Notes: generated by a model not told the origin, from the letters alone. 64,000 nt of DNA from Azospirillum oleiclasticum (GCF_013423485.1 NZ_JABFFR010000007.1:310001-374000), one strand, 5' to 3'. Positions 46,113-54,777 are shown, counted from the stretch's first letter. Translations and numbers: made by a program.

Positions 46113-47333
46113 TTGCTGTACCACCTGTATGACCTCCAACACGCCGTCCTGCAGCCGGTGCGTCTGATCGCCGGGGCTGCCCAGCACACCTTCCAGAACC
46201 CGTTCCTGCCGGCGTCCTACACCGGTATCGGGCGCGCCATGGCGGCGGGCGCCGAGCTTCTGGAGCGTACGACGCGCCGTTTCGACAAGCCCGCCTTCGG
46301 CATCAGGACCGCGCGGGTGAACGGCGACGAGGTGGCGATCACCGAGCGGGTCGAGATGGAGACCCCCTTCTGCCGGCTGCTCAACTTCCACAAGGACGCC
46401 AACGCCGAGCAGCCGACCGTGCTGCTGGTGGCGCCGATGTCCGGCCACCACGCCACGCTGCTGCGCGGCACGGTCGCCGCACTGGTGCATGACCACAACG
46501 TCTATGTGACGGACTGGATCGACATCCGCCACGTTCCGTCGTCCAAGGGGCGTTTCGGGCTGGACGAGTACATCGACCACGTCGTCAACTTCGTCCACCA
46601 CCTCGGCTCCAACACCCACATCATCGCGGTGTGCCAGCCGGCGGTGCCGGTGCTGGCCGCGACCTCGCTGATGGCGGCCGCGGACGACCCGATCCAGCCG
46701 CGCAGCATGACGCTGATGGGTGGCCCGATCGACCCGATGGCGAACCCGACCGTGCCGGTGAAGCTGGGCGCCTCCCGCCCGCTGTCCTGGTTCGAGCGCA
46801 CGGTGATCACCACCGTGCCGGTCTATTACCCCGGTGCCTTCCGGCGGGTGTATCCCGGCTTCATCCAGCTCTCCGGCTTCATGTCGATGAATCTGGACCG
46901 CCACATCGGCGAGCATCTGGGGCTGTTCCGCCACCTGATCCGCGGCGACGGCGAGTCCGCCGAGGCGCACCGGCGCTTCTACGACGAGTATCTGTCGGTG
47001 ATGGACCTGTCGGCGGAGTTCTACCTGGAGACCATCGAGACGGTGTTCCAGAAGCACGCGCTCGCCAACGGCACCATGAAGTCGCGCGGGCACGCGGTGG
47101 AACCCTCGGCCATCCGCAAGACGGCGCTGATGACGGTGGAAGGCCAGCTCGACGACATCTCGGCCCCCGGCCAGACGGTGTCGGCGCACCGGCTCTGCTC
47201 CAGCCTGCCGGCGGAGATGAAGACGCACCACCTGCAGGAGGGCGTCGGTCACTACGGCATCTTCAACGGCCGGCGCTGGCGCGAGCACATCATGCCGCGC
47301 GTGCGCGACTTCATCCGTCAGCACAACGGCTGA
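46113..47333 (+). CDS. phaZ: intracellular polyhydroxybutyrate depolymerase
   Basis: This 406-residue enzyme mobilises native PHB granules in the cytoplasm. It matches the intracellular PhaZ type in length and has the pattern HHATLLRGTVAALVHDHNVYVTDWIDIRHVP, then a likely nucleophile cysteine in IIAVCQPAVPVLAA, where Ralstonia-type PhaZ also uses Cys. The active-site His is likely in EGVGHYGIFNGRRW near the C-terminus. TTG 46113 is the only start that gives the family N-terminus; GAGGGG stands before it. No signal peptide is seen. PHB supplies carbon and reductant during nitrogen fixation, but that link here is inference. Confidence 0.92.
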   Translation: MLYHLYDLQHAVLQPVRLIAGAAQHTFQNPFLPASYTGIGRAMAAGAELLERTTRRFDKPAFGIRTARVNGDEVAITERVEMETPFCRLLNFHKDANAEQPTVLLVAPMSGHHATLLRGTVAALVHDHNVYVTDWIDIRHVPSSKGRFGLDEYIDHVVNFVHHLGSNTHIIAVCQPAVPVLAATSLMAAADDPIQPRSMTLMGGPIDPMANPTVPVKLGASRPLSWFERTVITTVPVYYPGAFRRVYPGFIQLSGFMSMNLDRHIGEHLGLFRHLIRGDGESAEAHRRFYDEYLSVMDLSAEFYLETIETVFQKHALANGTMKSRGHAVEPSAIRKTALMTVEGQLDDISAPGQTVSAHRLCSSLPAEMKTHHLQEGVGHYGIFNGRRWREHIMPRVRDFIRQHNG

Positions 47334-47376
47334 CGGTCGGGACGACCGGGGCGGCTGACGGTCGGGACGACCGGGG
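47327..47376 (+). repeat. two exact 25-bp tandem repeats over the phaZ stop
   Basis: The 25-bp unit (starting CGGCTGACGGTCGGGACGAC) occurs twice head to tail, at 47327-47351 and 47352-47376. Each copy contains a six-base inverted repeat (CGGTCG-GGA-CGACCG). The first copy contains the phaZ stop codon. A partial third copy begins after it. Confidence 0.9.
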
Positions 47377-47495
47377 CGGCCGACGCCGCTCCGGGAACAC
47401 CCGCCCCGGGAACTCCGGCATGGCTCCGCACGTTGCTACCCTCTGCCCCCACCATCGAGAGCGGGGGGCGCGGGGCGGGAACGGGATCGGGCAGC

Positions 47496-48107
47496 ATGAC
47501 GGAGTGGATCGCCGGGATCGTCAACAACCTGGGCTATGTGGGGATCTTCCTGCTGCTGGTGGTGGCGCGGGTGATCCCGCCCGTCCCGGCGGAGACGGTG
47601 ATCCCGCTCGCCGGCATCGGCGCCGCCCAGGGCGATTTCAACCTGATCCTGATCGGGCTGGCGGGCGGGGTGGGTTCCGCCCTCGGCGAGTTCCTGTGGT
47701 ATCTGCCCAGCCGGCATCTGGGGCCGGATCGCTTCCGCGCCTTCCTGCGCCGCCATGGGCGGTGGATCGCGCTGCGCCCGGATCAGGTGGGCAAGGCGAC
47801 GGACTGGTTCGCCCGGCGCGGCGGGCTGGCGGTGATGATCTGCCAGCCGGTGCCCGGCGTCCGCACCTTCATCTCCATCCCCGCCGGGGCCTGCGGCATG
47901 CGGGTCTGGCAGTTCCTGGTCTATTCGATCATCGGCTCCACCCTGTGGATCCTGGTGCTGGCGGGCTGCGGCTATCTGGCCAAGCGCGGCTGGCCGTGGC
48001 TGGCCGAGTGGATCGGTCCCGGCTCGCTGATCCTGTTCACCGTGCCGGTGGTGATCTACGCCGTCCGCGTCGCGCGCTGGCGTGACCCCGCCCCCGACCC
48101 TGCCTGA
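47496..48107 (+). CDS. DedA family membrane protein
   Basis: This 203-residue inner-membrane protein belongs to the DedA/VTT family, linked to undecaprenyl-phosphate and lipid flipping. It has the motif VARVIPPVPAETVIPLAG near residues 23-40, the family Gly/Glu stretch GGVGSALGEFLWYLPSRHLG, and CQPVPGVRTFISIPAGACGM, with the conserved Arg in PGVRT. Four or five helices follow. ATG 47496 precedes a hydrophobic start; upstream in-frame residues are low-complexity. It is a second VTT-type protein within 3 kb of the PLD-VTT fusion. Confidence 0.88.
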   Translation: MTEWIAGIVNNLGYVGIFLLLVVARVIPPVPAETVIPLAGIGAAQGDFNLILIGLAGGVGSALGEFLWYLPSRHLGPDRFRAFLRRHGRWIALRPDQVGKATDWFARRGGLAVMICQPVPGVRTFISIPAGACGMRVWQFLVYSIIGSTLWILVLAGCGYLAKRGWPWLAEWIGPGSLILFTVPVVIYAVRVARWRDPAPDPA

Positions 48108-48185
48108 CGCGCGGCGGAACCTCGGCCCCCATCGGCGGGTTCTTGCAGTCGACGGAACACGATCGACTTCAAGGACGCCTTCGCC

Positions 48186-48641
48186 ATGACACGGATCGCA
48201 CAGGGTTCATTGAGCAGGGCAGGGTTCGCCGGGGCGGCCCTGCTGGCGCTGGCCGCCTGCGCGGGCACGGTCCAGCCGGCGGCGGAGCTGGGCGCCTCCC
48301 GCGAGGCCATCGCCGCCGCCGAGCGCGCCGGGGCCATGGAGCATGCCCCGGTGGAGCTGCAATCGGCGCGCACCAAGCTGGCCGCGGCGGAGCGTGAATT
48401 GCAGGACGGCAACGAGGGTCGCGCCCAGATCCTGGCGGAACAGGCCCGGGTGGACGCCGAGTTCGCCGGCGTGCGGTCGCAGCGGGACATCGCCCAGCGC
48501 GCCGAGAGCTCCATCCGCAGCTCCCTGTCCGGCAGCAGCGCCCCCACGCCCGATACGGGTGCCATCGGGGGTGCCACGGGCAGCGCCGGCAGCACGCTGC
48601 CGGGGACGCGCGGCGGCACCGGCTGGGGCACGGGCCAGTAA
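48186..48641 (+). CDS. lipoprotein with DUF4398-like helical domain
   Basis: This 151-residue lipoprotein has an N-terminal signal ending in the lipobox LAAC (acylated Cys near residue 25). The mature part has ASREAIAAAERAGAMEHAPVELQSARTKLAAAERELQDGN, the pattern of DUF4398 helices found beside OmpA-type lipoproteins, then a Ser/Gly/Thr-rich tail. ATG 48186 comes after a weak ribosome site. The downstream OmpA-domain lipoprotein gene starts 15 bp later, so the two form an operon. It likely spans the periplasm as a partner of the OmpA protein. Confidence 0.85.
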   Translation: MTRIAQGSLSRAGFAGAALLALAACAGTVQPAAELGASREAIAAAERAGAMEHAPVELQSARTKLAAAERELQDGNEGRAQILAEQARVDAEFAGVRSQRDIAQRAESSIRSSLSGSSAPTPDTGAIGGATGSAGSTLPGTRGGTGWGTGQ

Positions 48642-48656
48642 CGAGGGGAGGAAACG

Positions 48657-49418
48657 ATGACGATGCTCCGCACAATTGGTGCCCTGACGCTCGCCGCCGG
48701 CACGCTGGCCGCCTGCGCCGGCACCACCGAGACCGCCGGCCTGCAGCAGGCCACCGCCGCCTACCAGGCCGTGTCGACCGACCCCGCGGTCACCGCCAAC
48801 GCGCCGCTCGAGGTGCGCCGGGCGGAGGAGGCGCTGCGCCGCGCCCAGGCCGCCGCAGCCGAGGGGGAGAGCGAGCGGACGGTCAACCACCTGTCCTACC
48901 TCGCCACCCGCCGCGCCCAGATCGCCGAGGAGACGGCCGGGGTGAAGCGGGCGCAGGCGGTGGCCGCGAACCCCAACGAGGTGCGGCTGGCCGTCCGCAA
49001 CCAGGAGCTGGAGCGCCAGCTCCGCGACCTCCAGGCCCGGCGCACCGAGCGCGGGCTGGTGATGACGCTGGGCGACGTGCTGTTCGCCACCGGCAGCGCC
49101 GACCTGACGGCCGGAGCCGAGACCCGCATCCAGCGGCTCGCCCGGTTCCTCGAAGGGCAGCCGGGCCGCACGGTGCGGATCGAGGGCTACACGGACGCGA
49201 CCGGCTCGTCGGAAACCAACCTGCGCCTGTCGGAACGCCGTGCGGAGTCGGTGCGCGCCGCGCTGCTGGCCCAGGGCGTCAACCCCACCCGCGTCACCAC
49301 CCGCGGCTTCGGCGAGGCGCAGCCGGTCGCGTCCAACAGCACCGACGCCGGCCGCCAGCAGAACCGCCGGGTCGAGATCGTCATCTCCGACGACGGCCGC
49401 GTGGCGGAGACGCGGTGA
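48657..49418 (+). CDS. OmpA-domain lipoprotein
   Basis: This 253-residue protein has a lipoprotein signal (LTLAAGTLAAC, Cys near residue 20), a DUF4398-like helical region (LEVRRAEEALRRAQAAAAEGE) and a C-terminal OmpA/peptidoglycan-binding domain (GDVLFATGSADLTAGAETRI; IEGYTDATGSSETNLRLSERRAESV; RGFGEAQPVASNSTDAGRQQNRRVEIV). It should tether the outer membrane to the cell wall. A GAGGGGAGGA site precedes ATG 48657. It is operonic with the DUF4398 lipoprotein and ends convergently with nifW. Confidence 0.92.
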   Translation: MTMLRTIGALTLAAGTLAACAGTTETAGLQQATAAYQAVSTDPAVTANAPLEVRRAEEALRRAQAAAAEGESERTVNHLSYLATRRAQIAEETAGVKRAQAVAANPNEVRLAVRNQELERQLRDLQARRTERGLVMTLGDVLFATGSADLTAGAETRIQRLARFLEGQPGRTVRIEGYTDATGSSETNLRLSERRAESVRAALLAQGVNPTRVTTRGFGEAQPVASNSTDAGRQQNRRVEIVISDDGRVAETR

Positions 49419-49431
49419 CGGCGCGCCGACG

Positions 49432-49456
49432 CCGGGCCTTTACTCCGCCGGCCCGG
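49432..49456. terminator. hairpin between OmpA-domain gene and nifW
   Basis: A seven-base perfect stem (CCGGGCC with GGCCCGG) closes an 11-base loop between two convergent gene ends. There is no T run, so it is a weak candidate for terminating either transcript. Confidence 0.4.
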
Positions 49457-49469
49457 TGTCGGAGGACCT

Positions 49470-49793
49470 TCAGCCGACGAGGCTGTCCAGCGACACGAAA
49501 CGGTCCTCCATCTTGCGCGCTTCCTCCTGGTGGACCTTGAAGACCTTCTCCTTGATCGCGTTGGAGGCGACGAAGTCGGTATAGGCCCGTTCGAGATGGG
49601 CACGGTAGCGGGCGGCCAGCGCTTCGTCGTCGCTCAGATCCTCGATGCCCTCGTCCCGCGACAGATAGTCGTGGAAGCGTTGCAGGATGTGCAGCCGGTT
49701 CACGTGCACGATGCGCTGCTCGTAGGCGACGCCGAGGAAGCGCAGGAAGTCCTCGGCGGTGTCGAGGTCGTCGAGATCGTCCTTGAAGCTCAT
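49470..49793 (-). CDS. nifW: nitrogenase-stabilizing/protective protein NifW
   Basis: NifW (107 residues here, family about 110) protects or stabilises the MoFe protein, especially against oxygen. The family start is LDDLDTAEDFLRFLGVAYEQRIVHVNRLHILQRFHDYL, and the C-terminal helix includes AYTDFVASNAIKEKVFKVHQEEA. ATG 49793 is preferred to the upstream frame start at 49811. It is the last gene of the operon iscA-nifUSV-cysE-nifW, 31 bp after cysE. Confidence 0.93.
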   Translation of the reverse strand: MSFKDDLDDLDTAEDFLRFLGVAYEQRIVHVNRLHILQRFHDYLSRDEGIEDLSDDEALAARYRAHLERAYTDFVASNAIKEKVFKVHQEEARKMEDRFVSLDSLVG

Positions 49794-49824
49794 GGACCCG
49801 GTCCTTCTCATCCGTGGGAAGCTG

Positions 49825-50637
49825 TCAGTTGGCGCGCCGCGGGCCGTCTCCGGCAGCGCACAGGTCGTTGTCGCAGGCGTTGCCGCAGGTCTCGCACACC
49901 ACGCCGGTGAGCGGTTCCAGCCGGGCGCGCTCCTCGGCCGTGTGGGCCTCCAGCCTCGTCTCGATGCGGTTGATGTGGTCCATCAGGCAGGAGATGGCCT
50001 TGCCCACCGGGTCCGGCATCAGATGGTGGTCCAGGTCGATGCCCACCTCGGCCAGCCGCTGCCGGCTGTCGCGCCGCACGATGCGGCCGGGAATGCCCAC
50101 GACCGTCATGCCGTCCGGCACGTCCTTGGTGACCACCGAGTTGGCGCCGACCCGACCGTTGCGCCCCACCGTGATCGGCCCCAGGATCTTGGCCCCGGAC
50201 CCCACCAGCACCCCGTCCATCAGCGTCGGGTGACGCTTGCCCTTGTTCCAGGAGGTGCCGCCCAGCGTGACCCCGTGATAGATGGTGACGTCATCCCCCA
50301 CCTCCGCCGTCTCGCCGATCACGACGCCGGCGCCGTGGTCGATGAAGAAGCGGCGGCCGATGCGCGCACCGGGGTGGATGTCGATGTTGGTGATGGCGCG
50401 GGCGAGGTAGGACAGGAAGCGCGCCGGCCAGCGCAGGCCGCGCAGCCACGCCTCGTGCGCGATGCGGTGGACGATCAGCGCGTGGATGCCGGGGTAGCAG
50501 GTCAGCACATCGACGGTGTTGCGCGCGGCCGGATCGCGATCGAACACGCAGAGCACATCCTCGCGCAGGAGCTGCCAGATGCCGGGCTTGCCGGCGTCCC
50601 GGATCGGGGTGCTGTCCACATCCATCATCGGGGCCAT
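49825..50637 (-). CDS. cysE: serine O-acetyltransferase, nif-linked (CysE/NifP)
   Basis: CysE makes O-acetylserine from serine and acetyl-CoA for cysteine synthesis, here supplying sulfur for Fe-S clusters of nitrogenase (NifP role). The 270 residues contain the left-handed hexapeptide repeat region ([42 protein letters not shown]). The C-terminal tail, beyond the usual domain, has four cysteines at 248, 251, 255 and 260 ([13 protein letters not shown]), not needed for the reaction. ATG 50637 is preceded by GGAG nine bases upstream; an earlier GTG at 50670 overlaps the nifV stop and is an alternative. Feedback inhibition by cysteine may differ in such copies. Confidence 0.93.
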   Translation of the reverse strand: MAPMMDVDSTPIRDAGKPGIWQLLREDVLCVFDRDPAARNTVDVLTCYPGIHALIVHRIAHEAWLRGLRWPARFLSYLARAITNIDIHPGARIGRRFFIDHGAGVVIGETAEVGDDVTIYHGVTLGGTSWNKGKRHPTLMDGVLVGSGAKILGPITVGRNGRVGANSVVTKDVPDGMTVVGIPGRIVRRDSRQRLAEVGIDLDHHLMPDPVGKAISCLMDHINRIETRLEAHTAEERARLEPLTGVVCETCGNACDNDLCAAGDGPRRAN

Positions 50638-50666
50638 CGGTGCATCTCCGGCCGGAGGTTGGGCCC

Positions 50667-51800
50667 TCACGCGTCGACCGTCAGGTCGCGGTGGAAGGCG
50701 AGAAGCTCGTCCGCCGTCGGCGGGCGCTTGGCGCGGGTGGCGAGGGCGCGCACCCGCGGCAGGATGGCGGCGGCGGCGCGGTCGTCCACGGACACGCCCA
50801 GTCGGTCATAGGCCATCTTCACCGCCGCGGTGCCGGAATGCTTGCCCAGCACGATGCGGTGCTCGCGCCCCAACTCGGCCGGGTCGAAGCCCTGGTAGGT
50901 GGCGCGGTCGCGCAGCAGCCCGTCCACATGGATGCCGGCCTCGTGGGTGAAGACGGCGTCGCCGACGATGCTCTTGTTGACCGCCACCGGCCGGTTGCTC
51001 GCCAGCTCCACCAGGGCGGAGATGGCGCCCAGCGCCTTCGGCGCGATTCCGGTCTCGCGGTGGTGCAGCATCTTCAACGCCATCACCACCTCCTCCAGCG
51101 GCGCGTTGCCGGCACGCTCACCCAACCCGTTGACCGTGGTGTTGACGTGGGTGGCACCGCCCAGCACCGCGGCCAGCGCGTTGGCGGTGGCAAGGCCGAG
51201 GTCGTCGTGGCTGTGGATCTCGATCTCCAGATCGGTCGCCGCGGCGATCCGCTCGATGCAGGCGCGGGTCTGGAATGGGTCCAACACGCCGAGAGTGTCG
51301 GCGAAGCGGAAGCGGCGGGCGCCGGCCTTCTGCGCCGTCTCCGCCGCACGGATCAGGAAATCCTGGTCGGCGCGGCTGCTGTCCTCGCCGCCCAGGCTGA
51401 CGTCGAGCCCGAGGTCGCGGGCTTGGCGGATGCGGCGGTCGATTTCCGCCAGCACCCAGTCGCGCGAGCGGCGCAGCTTGCGGGTGATGTGGATGTCGGA
51501 CACCGGCATGGACAAATTGACGAAATCCACCCCGCAATCGAGGGCGGCGCCAAGATCGGTGTCGTGCATGCGGCACCAGACCATCAACCGCGCCTTCAGG
51601 CCAAGGGCCGCCACCGCGCGGATGCCGTCCCGCTCCTCCTCGCCCATGGCGGGGATGCCGATCTCCAGCTCCGGCACGCCGGCCTCGTCCAGCGCGCGGG
51701 CGATGGCGGTCTTCTCGTCGATGGTGAAGGCCACGCCGGCCGTCTGCTCACCGTCGCGCAGCGTGGTGTCGTTGATGGTGACGAAGGCGGGCTGGCGCAT
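50667..51800 (-). CDS. nifV: homocitrate synthase NifV
   Basis: NifV condenses acetyl-CoA and 2-oxoglutarate to homocitrate, the organic ligand of FeMo-co. The 377 residues carry the alpha-isopropylmalate/homocitrate synthase signature ([18 protein letters not shown]), the metal-binding His pair in [18 protein letters not shown], and the loop [23 protein letters not shown] 51800 is preceded by GAGGAC; the frame also reaches ATG 51815. It follows nifS by 120 bp that hold a nested-hairpin repeat. Confidence 0.96.
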   Translation of the reverse strand: MRQPAFVTINDTTLRDGEQTAGVAFTIDEKTAIARALDEAGVPELEIGIPAMGEEERDGIRAVAALGLKARLMVWCRMHDTDLGAALDCGVDFVNLSMPVSDIHITRKLRRSRDWVLAEIDRRIRQARDLGLDVSLGGEDSSRADQDFLIRAAETAQKAGARRFRFADTLGVLDPFQTRACIERIAAATDLEIEIHSHDDLGLATANALAAVLGGATHVNTTVNGLGERAGNAPLEEVVMALKMLHHRETGIAPKALGAISALVELASNRPVAVNKSIVGDAVFTHEAGIHVDGLLRDRATYQGFDPAELGREHRIVLGKHSGTAAVKMAYDRLGVSVDDRAAAAILPRVRALATRAKRPPTADELLAFHRDLTVDA

Positions 51801-51817
51801 GGGGTGTGTCCTCATCG

Positions 51818-51907
51818 GGCCCCCACCCGACCCTCCCCCACTCTCACGGGGGAGGGCTTTTCTTCCCCCTCCCCCGTCGACGATGGGGGAGGGCCGGGGT
51901 GGGGGCC
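51818..51907. repeat. GC-rich nested-hairpin repeat between nifS and nifV
   Basis: An outer 11-bp perfect stem (51818-51828 with 51897-51907) encloses two inner hairpins of nine base pairs, each with arms CCCTCCCCC/GGGGGAGGG (51831-51839 with 51848-51856; 51867-51875 with 51885-51893). Folded, it forms a three-way junction. The second inner hairpin (27 bp with its GTCGACGAT loop) occurs again, inverted, at 58235-58261 in the other nif operon. It may affect mRNA processing or be a dispersed repeat family. Confidence 0.93.
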
Positions 51908-51920
51908 GGGTGCAGCAACC

Positions 51921-53123
51921 TTACGAATAGACCGGCGCGAACTCCTTCGGCCGGGCGGCGTCCTTGGCCCAATAGGGCGACAGGCCCCGCAGCCGGTCGA
52001 TGATGCCGGGCACCACCTTGATCACGGCGTCGATCTCCGCCTCCGTCGTGTCGCGCGACAGGGAGAAGCGGGTGGCGCCGTGGGCGGCGGTGTAGGGCAC
52101 GCCCATCGCCCGCATCACATGGCTGGGCTCCAGCGAGCCCGAGGTGCAGGCCGAGCCGGAGGAGGCGGCGATGCCGGCTTCGTTCAGCAGCAGCAGGATC
52201 GCCTCGCCCTCGATGTACTCGAAGGCGATGTTGCAGGTGTTGGGCAGCCGGTGGTCCGGGTTGCCGGTGACGAAGCAGTTGGGCACCGCGGCCAGCAGCG
52301 CCGTCTCCAGCTTGTCGCGCAGCGCCTTCACCCGCGTGTTCTCGTCGGTCATGTGGACGAGGGCGAGCTGTGCCGCCGCCCCCAGCCCGACGATGCCCGG
52401 CGCGTTCTCGGTGCCGGCGCGGCGCGAGCGCTCCTGGTGGCCGCCGCGCAGCATCGGGCGGAAGCGCAGGCCACGCTTGACGTAGAGCGCGCCGATGCCC
52501 TTGGGCGCGTGCAGCTTGTGGCCGGACAGCGACAGCATGTCGACCGCGCTGTCGGCGAGCTTCATCGGGATCTTGCCGACCGCCTGCACCGCGTCGGTGT
52601 GGAACACGGCGCCCACGCCCTTGGCCAGCGCCGCCAGCTCCTCGATGGGGAAGATCGTGCCGGTCTCGTTGTTGGCCCACATGATGGAGACGATGGCGAC
52701 GTTCTCCGACAGCGCCTTCCTGTAGGCGTCCATGTCGAGGTCGCCCTTGGCGTCCACCGGGATGCGGTGGATGGTGTAGCCGCGCTTCTTCTCCAGATAG
52801 TCGCACAGCGCCAGGATGGCCGGGTGCTCGACCACGCTGGTGACGATCTCCTTCTTCTTCGGGTAGGCCTCGATGGCCGACAGGATGGCGGTGTTGTCGC
52901 TCTCCGTCCCGCCGGAGGTGAAGACGATCTCGCTGTCGTGGGCCGCACCCAGCAGCGCCTGCACCTGCTTGCGCGCCCACTCGATCTTGCCGCCGACCGC
53001 GGCCCCGAAGCCGTGCATCGAGGACGGATTGCCGAAATGCTCGGTGAAGAGCGGCAGCATCTCCGCCAGCACGTCCGGATCGACGCGGGTGGTGGCGTTG
53101 TTGTCGAGATAGATCCCGGTCAT
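51921..53123 (-). CDS. nifS: cysteine desulfurase NifS
   Basis: NifS is the PLP-dependent enzyme that takes sulfur from cysteine and passes it to NifU for nitrogenase clusters. The 400 residues contain the start IYLDNNATTRVDPDVLAEML, the PLP-lysine region SLSGHKLHAPKGIGALYVK, and the active-site cysteine in AASSGSACTSGSLEPSHVM. ATG 53123 lies four bases after the nifU stop, with coupled translation likely. Confidence 0.97.
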   Translation of the reverse strand: MTGIYLDNNATTRVDPDVLAEMLPLFTEHFGNPSSMHGFGAAVGGKIEWARKQVQALLGAAHDSEIVFTSGGTESDNTAILSAIEAYPKKKEIVTSVVEHPAILALCDYLEKKRGYTIHRIPVDAKGDLDMDAYRKALSENVAIVSIMWANNETGTIFPIEELAALAKGVGAVFHTDAVQAVGKIPMKLADSAVDMLSLSGHKLHAPKGIGALYVKRGLRFRPMLRGGHQERSRRAGTENAPGIVGLGAAAQLALVHMTDENTRVKALRDKLETALLAAVPNCFVTGNPDHRLPNTCNIAFEYIEGEAILLLLNEAGIAASSGSACTSGSLEPSHVMRAMGVPYTAAHGATRFSLSRDTTEAEIDAVIKVVPGIIDRLRGLSPYWAKDAARPKEFAPVYS

Positions 53124-53127
53124 GGCC

Positions 53128-54051
53128 TCACACCCCCGCCGGCATGAGGGAGGCGGGCTTCACCCGGACGAACTCGCCGAGCTTCTCCACCAGCTTCATC
53201 TGCACGCCCATCATGGTGCCGGCCGACTGCGAACAGCCGGAGCAGGCGCCGGACAGCCGCACGTAGATGTCCTTGCCGTCGATGTCGACCAGCTCCACGT
53301 CGCCGCCGTCCTTCTGGACCTGCGGGCGGATCTCCTCGATCGCCATCATGATGGCCTGCATGCGCTGCACGTTGGTCATCTTCGATGCCGGGGCCGGGGC
53401 TGCCGCCTTCGGCTTCAAGGGCGTGATGGCGTCCAGCCCCACTGTGCCGGGGGCGTGGCTCTTGGCGGGCTTCAAGGCACCGGTCTTGGCGAGCACGGTG
53501 TCCAGCACATCCTCGATCTTCTCGTGGCAGGTCTGGCAGGAGCCGCCGGCCTTGGTGTAGTGGGTGACCTCCTCCAGCGTGGTCAGGCCGTTGACGGTCA
53601 CCGCGCGCTCGATCATCGCCGCGTCGATGCCGAAGCATTTGCAGACCAGCTCGCCTTCCTCGTGGTCGTCGTCCCACTCCTCGCCCTTGTAGGCGGCGAT
53701 GGCGGCGCGCAGCGCCTCCGCCCCCATCACCGAACAGTGCATCTTCTCCGGCGGCAGGCCGCCCAGATAGTCGGCGATGTCGCGGTTGGTGAGCGCCAGG
53801 GCCTGGTCCACCGTCTTGCCGATGATCATCTCGGTCAGCGCCGAGGAGGACGCGATGGCCGAGCCGCAGCCGAAGGTCTGGAAGCGCGCGTCCTCGATCA
53901 CCTCGGTGTCGGGGTTGACGGTCATCATCAGCTTCAGCGCGTCGCCGCAGGTGATGGAGCCGACCTCGCCCACCGCGTTGGCGTTCTCAAGAACGCCCGC
54001 GTTCTTCGGGTTGAAGAAGTGTTCCTTGACCTTGTCGGTGTAGTTCCACAT
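53128..54051 (-). CDS. nifU: Fe-S cluster scaffold NifU
   Basis: NifU (307 residues) is a modular scaffold for Fe-S clusters delivered to nitrogenase. The IscU-like N-terminal domain (YTDKVKEHFFNPKNAGVLENANAVGEVGS) has the cluster cysteines in SITCGDALK, RFQTFGCGSAIASSS and KMHCSVMGAEAL. The central 2Fe-2S ferredoxin-like part (GELVCKCFGIDAAMIE; GGSCQTCHEKIEDVL) and the Nfu-like C-terminal domain (LSGACSGCSQSAGTMM) follow. ATG 54051 is 56 bp after iscA. The three-part form is typical of nif clusters. Confidence 0.97.
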   Translation of the reverse strand: MWNYTDKVKEHFFNPKNAGVLENANAVGEVGSITCGDALKLMMTVNPDTEVIEDARFQTFGCGSAIASSSALTEMIIGKTVDQALALTNRDIADYLGGLPPEKMHCSVMGAEALRAAIAAYKGEEWDDDHEEGELVCKCFGIDAAMIERAVTVNGLTTLEEVTHYTKAGGSCQTCHEKIEDVLDTVLAKTGALKPAKSHAPGTVGLDAITPLKPKAAAPAPASKMTNVQRMQAIMMAIEEIRPQVQKDGGDVELVDIDGKDIYVRLSGACSGCSQSAGTMMGVQMKLVEKLGEFVRVKPASLMPAGV

Positions 54052-54107
54052 GACGGCTTGCCTTTCCGGGTTGACCGGGCGTGGGACGGAAGGGGGGGCG
54101 GGGCGGC

Positions 54108-54491
54108 TCAGTGGGTCGTGCCGCAGCCGCCGGCCGACGGCGTGCTGGAGCAGGAACCCGCGGGCGATGCCCCCGACGAGAAGGACTTGCCGCAGCCGCA
54201 GGAGCCGGTGGCGTTGGGGTTGTCGAACTTGAAGCCCGCCCCCTCGATCCCCTCGACGAAATCAACGACGACGCCGGTCAGCAGCGGCTGGCTCGCCGGA
54301 TCGACGAAGATGGTCACGGGGCCGAAGGACAGCACCGCGTCCTCCTCGCCCGCTTCGGATTCCAGGCCCATCTGGTACTTGTGGCCGGCGCAGCCGCCAT
54401 CGAGCACGGCGATGCGCAGCCCCTTGGCCGCGGCCGACTTCGCCAGCACCCGCTCCAGAGTGGTCACCGCCGCATCGGTCAAGATCACCAT
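54108..54491 (-). CDS. iscA: nif-specific IscA-type Fe-S assembly protein
   Basis: This 127-residue protein belongs to the A-type carrier family (HesB/IscA), here in the position of the nif-linked iscA. The three conserved cysteines are in GGCAGHKYQM and the C-terminal GSCGCGKSF. Beyond this family end it has an extra Ser/Gly-rich tail with two more cysteines (SCSSTPSAGGCGTTH). ATG 54491 follows a GAGGAGCG ribosome site. It heads the iscA-nifUSV-cysE-nifW operon, downstream of a sigma-54 promoter and NifA site. Confidence 0.93.
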   Translation of the reverse strand: MVILTDAAVTTLERVLAKSAAAKGLRIAVLDGGCAGHKYQMGLESEAGEEDAVLSFGPVTIFVDPASQPLLTGVVVDFVEGIEGAGFKFDNPNATGSCGCGKSFSSGASPAGSCSSTPSAGGCGTTH

Positions 54492-54536
54492 GTCCAACGC
54501 TCCTCGCACACTGGTCCGAACGATTGCCGAGGTATA

Positions 54537-54552
54537 AGCAAGGCGCGGGCCA
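54537..54552 (-). promoter_or_regulatory. sigma-54 (-24/-12) promoter of the iscA-nifUSV operon
   Basis: On the minus strand the sequence is TGGCCCGCGCCTTGCT, which matches TGGCACG-N4-TTGCW in all but one fixed position, with the GG (-24) and GC (-12) exact. Transcription would start about 12 bp downstream near 54526, giving a 35-nt leader. This is what NifA and RpoN activate. Confidence 0.85.
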
Positions 54553-54626
54553 GTTTCCTAACAAGTTGGAATTGCTGGGATTGTCGGATCCTGCCGGGGT
54601 GCGACACACTGGCGCGTTTCCGACAT

Positions 54627-54642
54627 TGTTGGATTCTCGACA
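54627..54642. promoter_or_regulatory. NifA upstream activator site TGT-N10-ACA
   Basis: TGTTGGATTCTCGACA matches TGT-N10-ACA exactly. It lies about 100 bp upstream of the likely start, the normal distance for a NifA site acting by DNA looping. Confidence 0.82.
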
Positions 54643-54777
54643 GGCCGGGACGGGTGGATCCCCGCCAATCTGCGGCGGAACGACGCAGGCCCCTGCGGCC
54701 CCTTGCCGGCTGGCGCGGGCCGGCCATAACCATGGAAAATGTAGGGTCATGACGGCGGCCCGCCGAAGGAGATGGAC

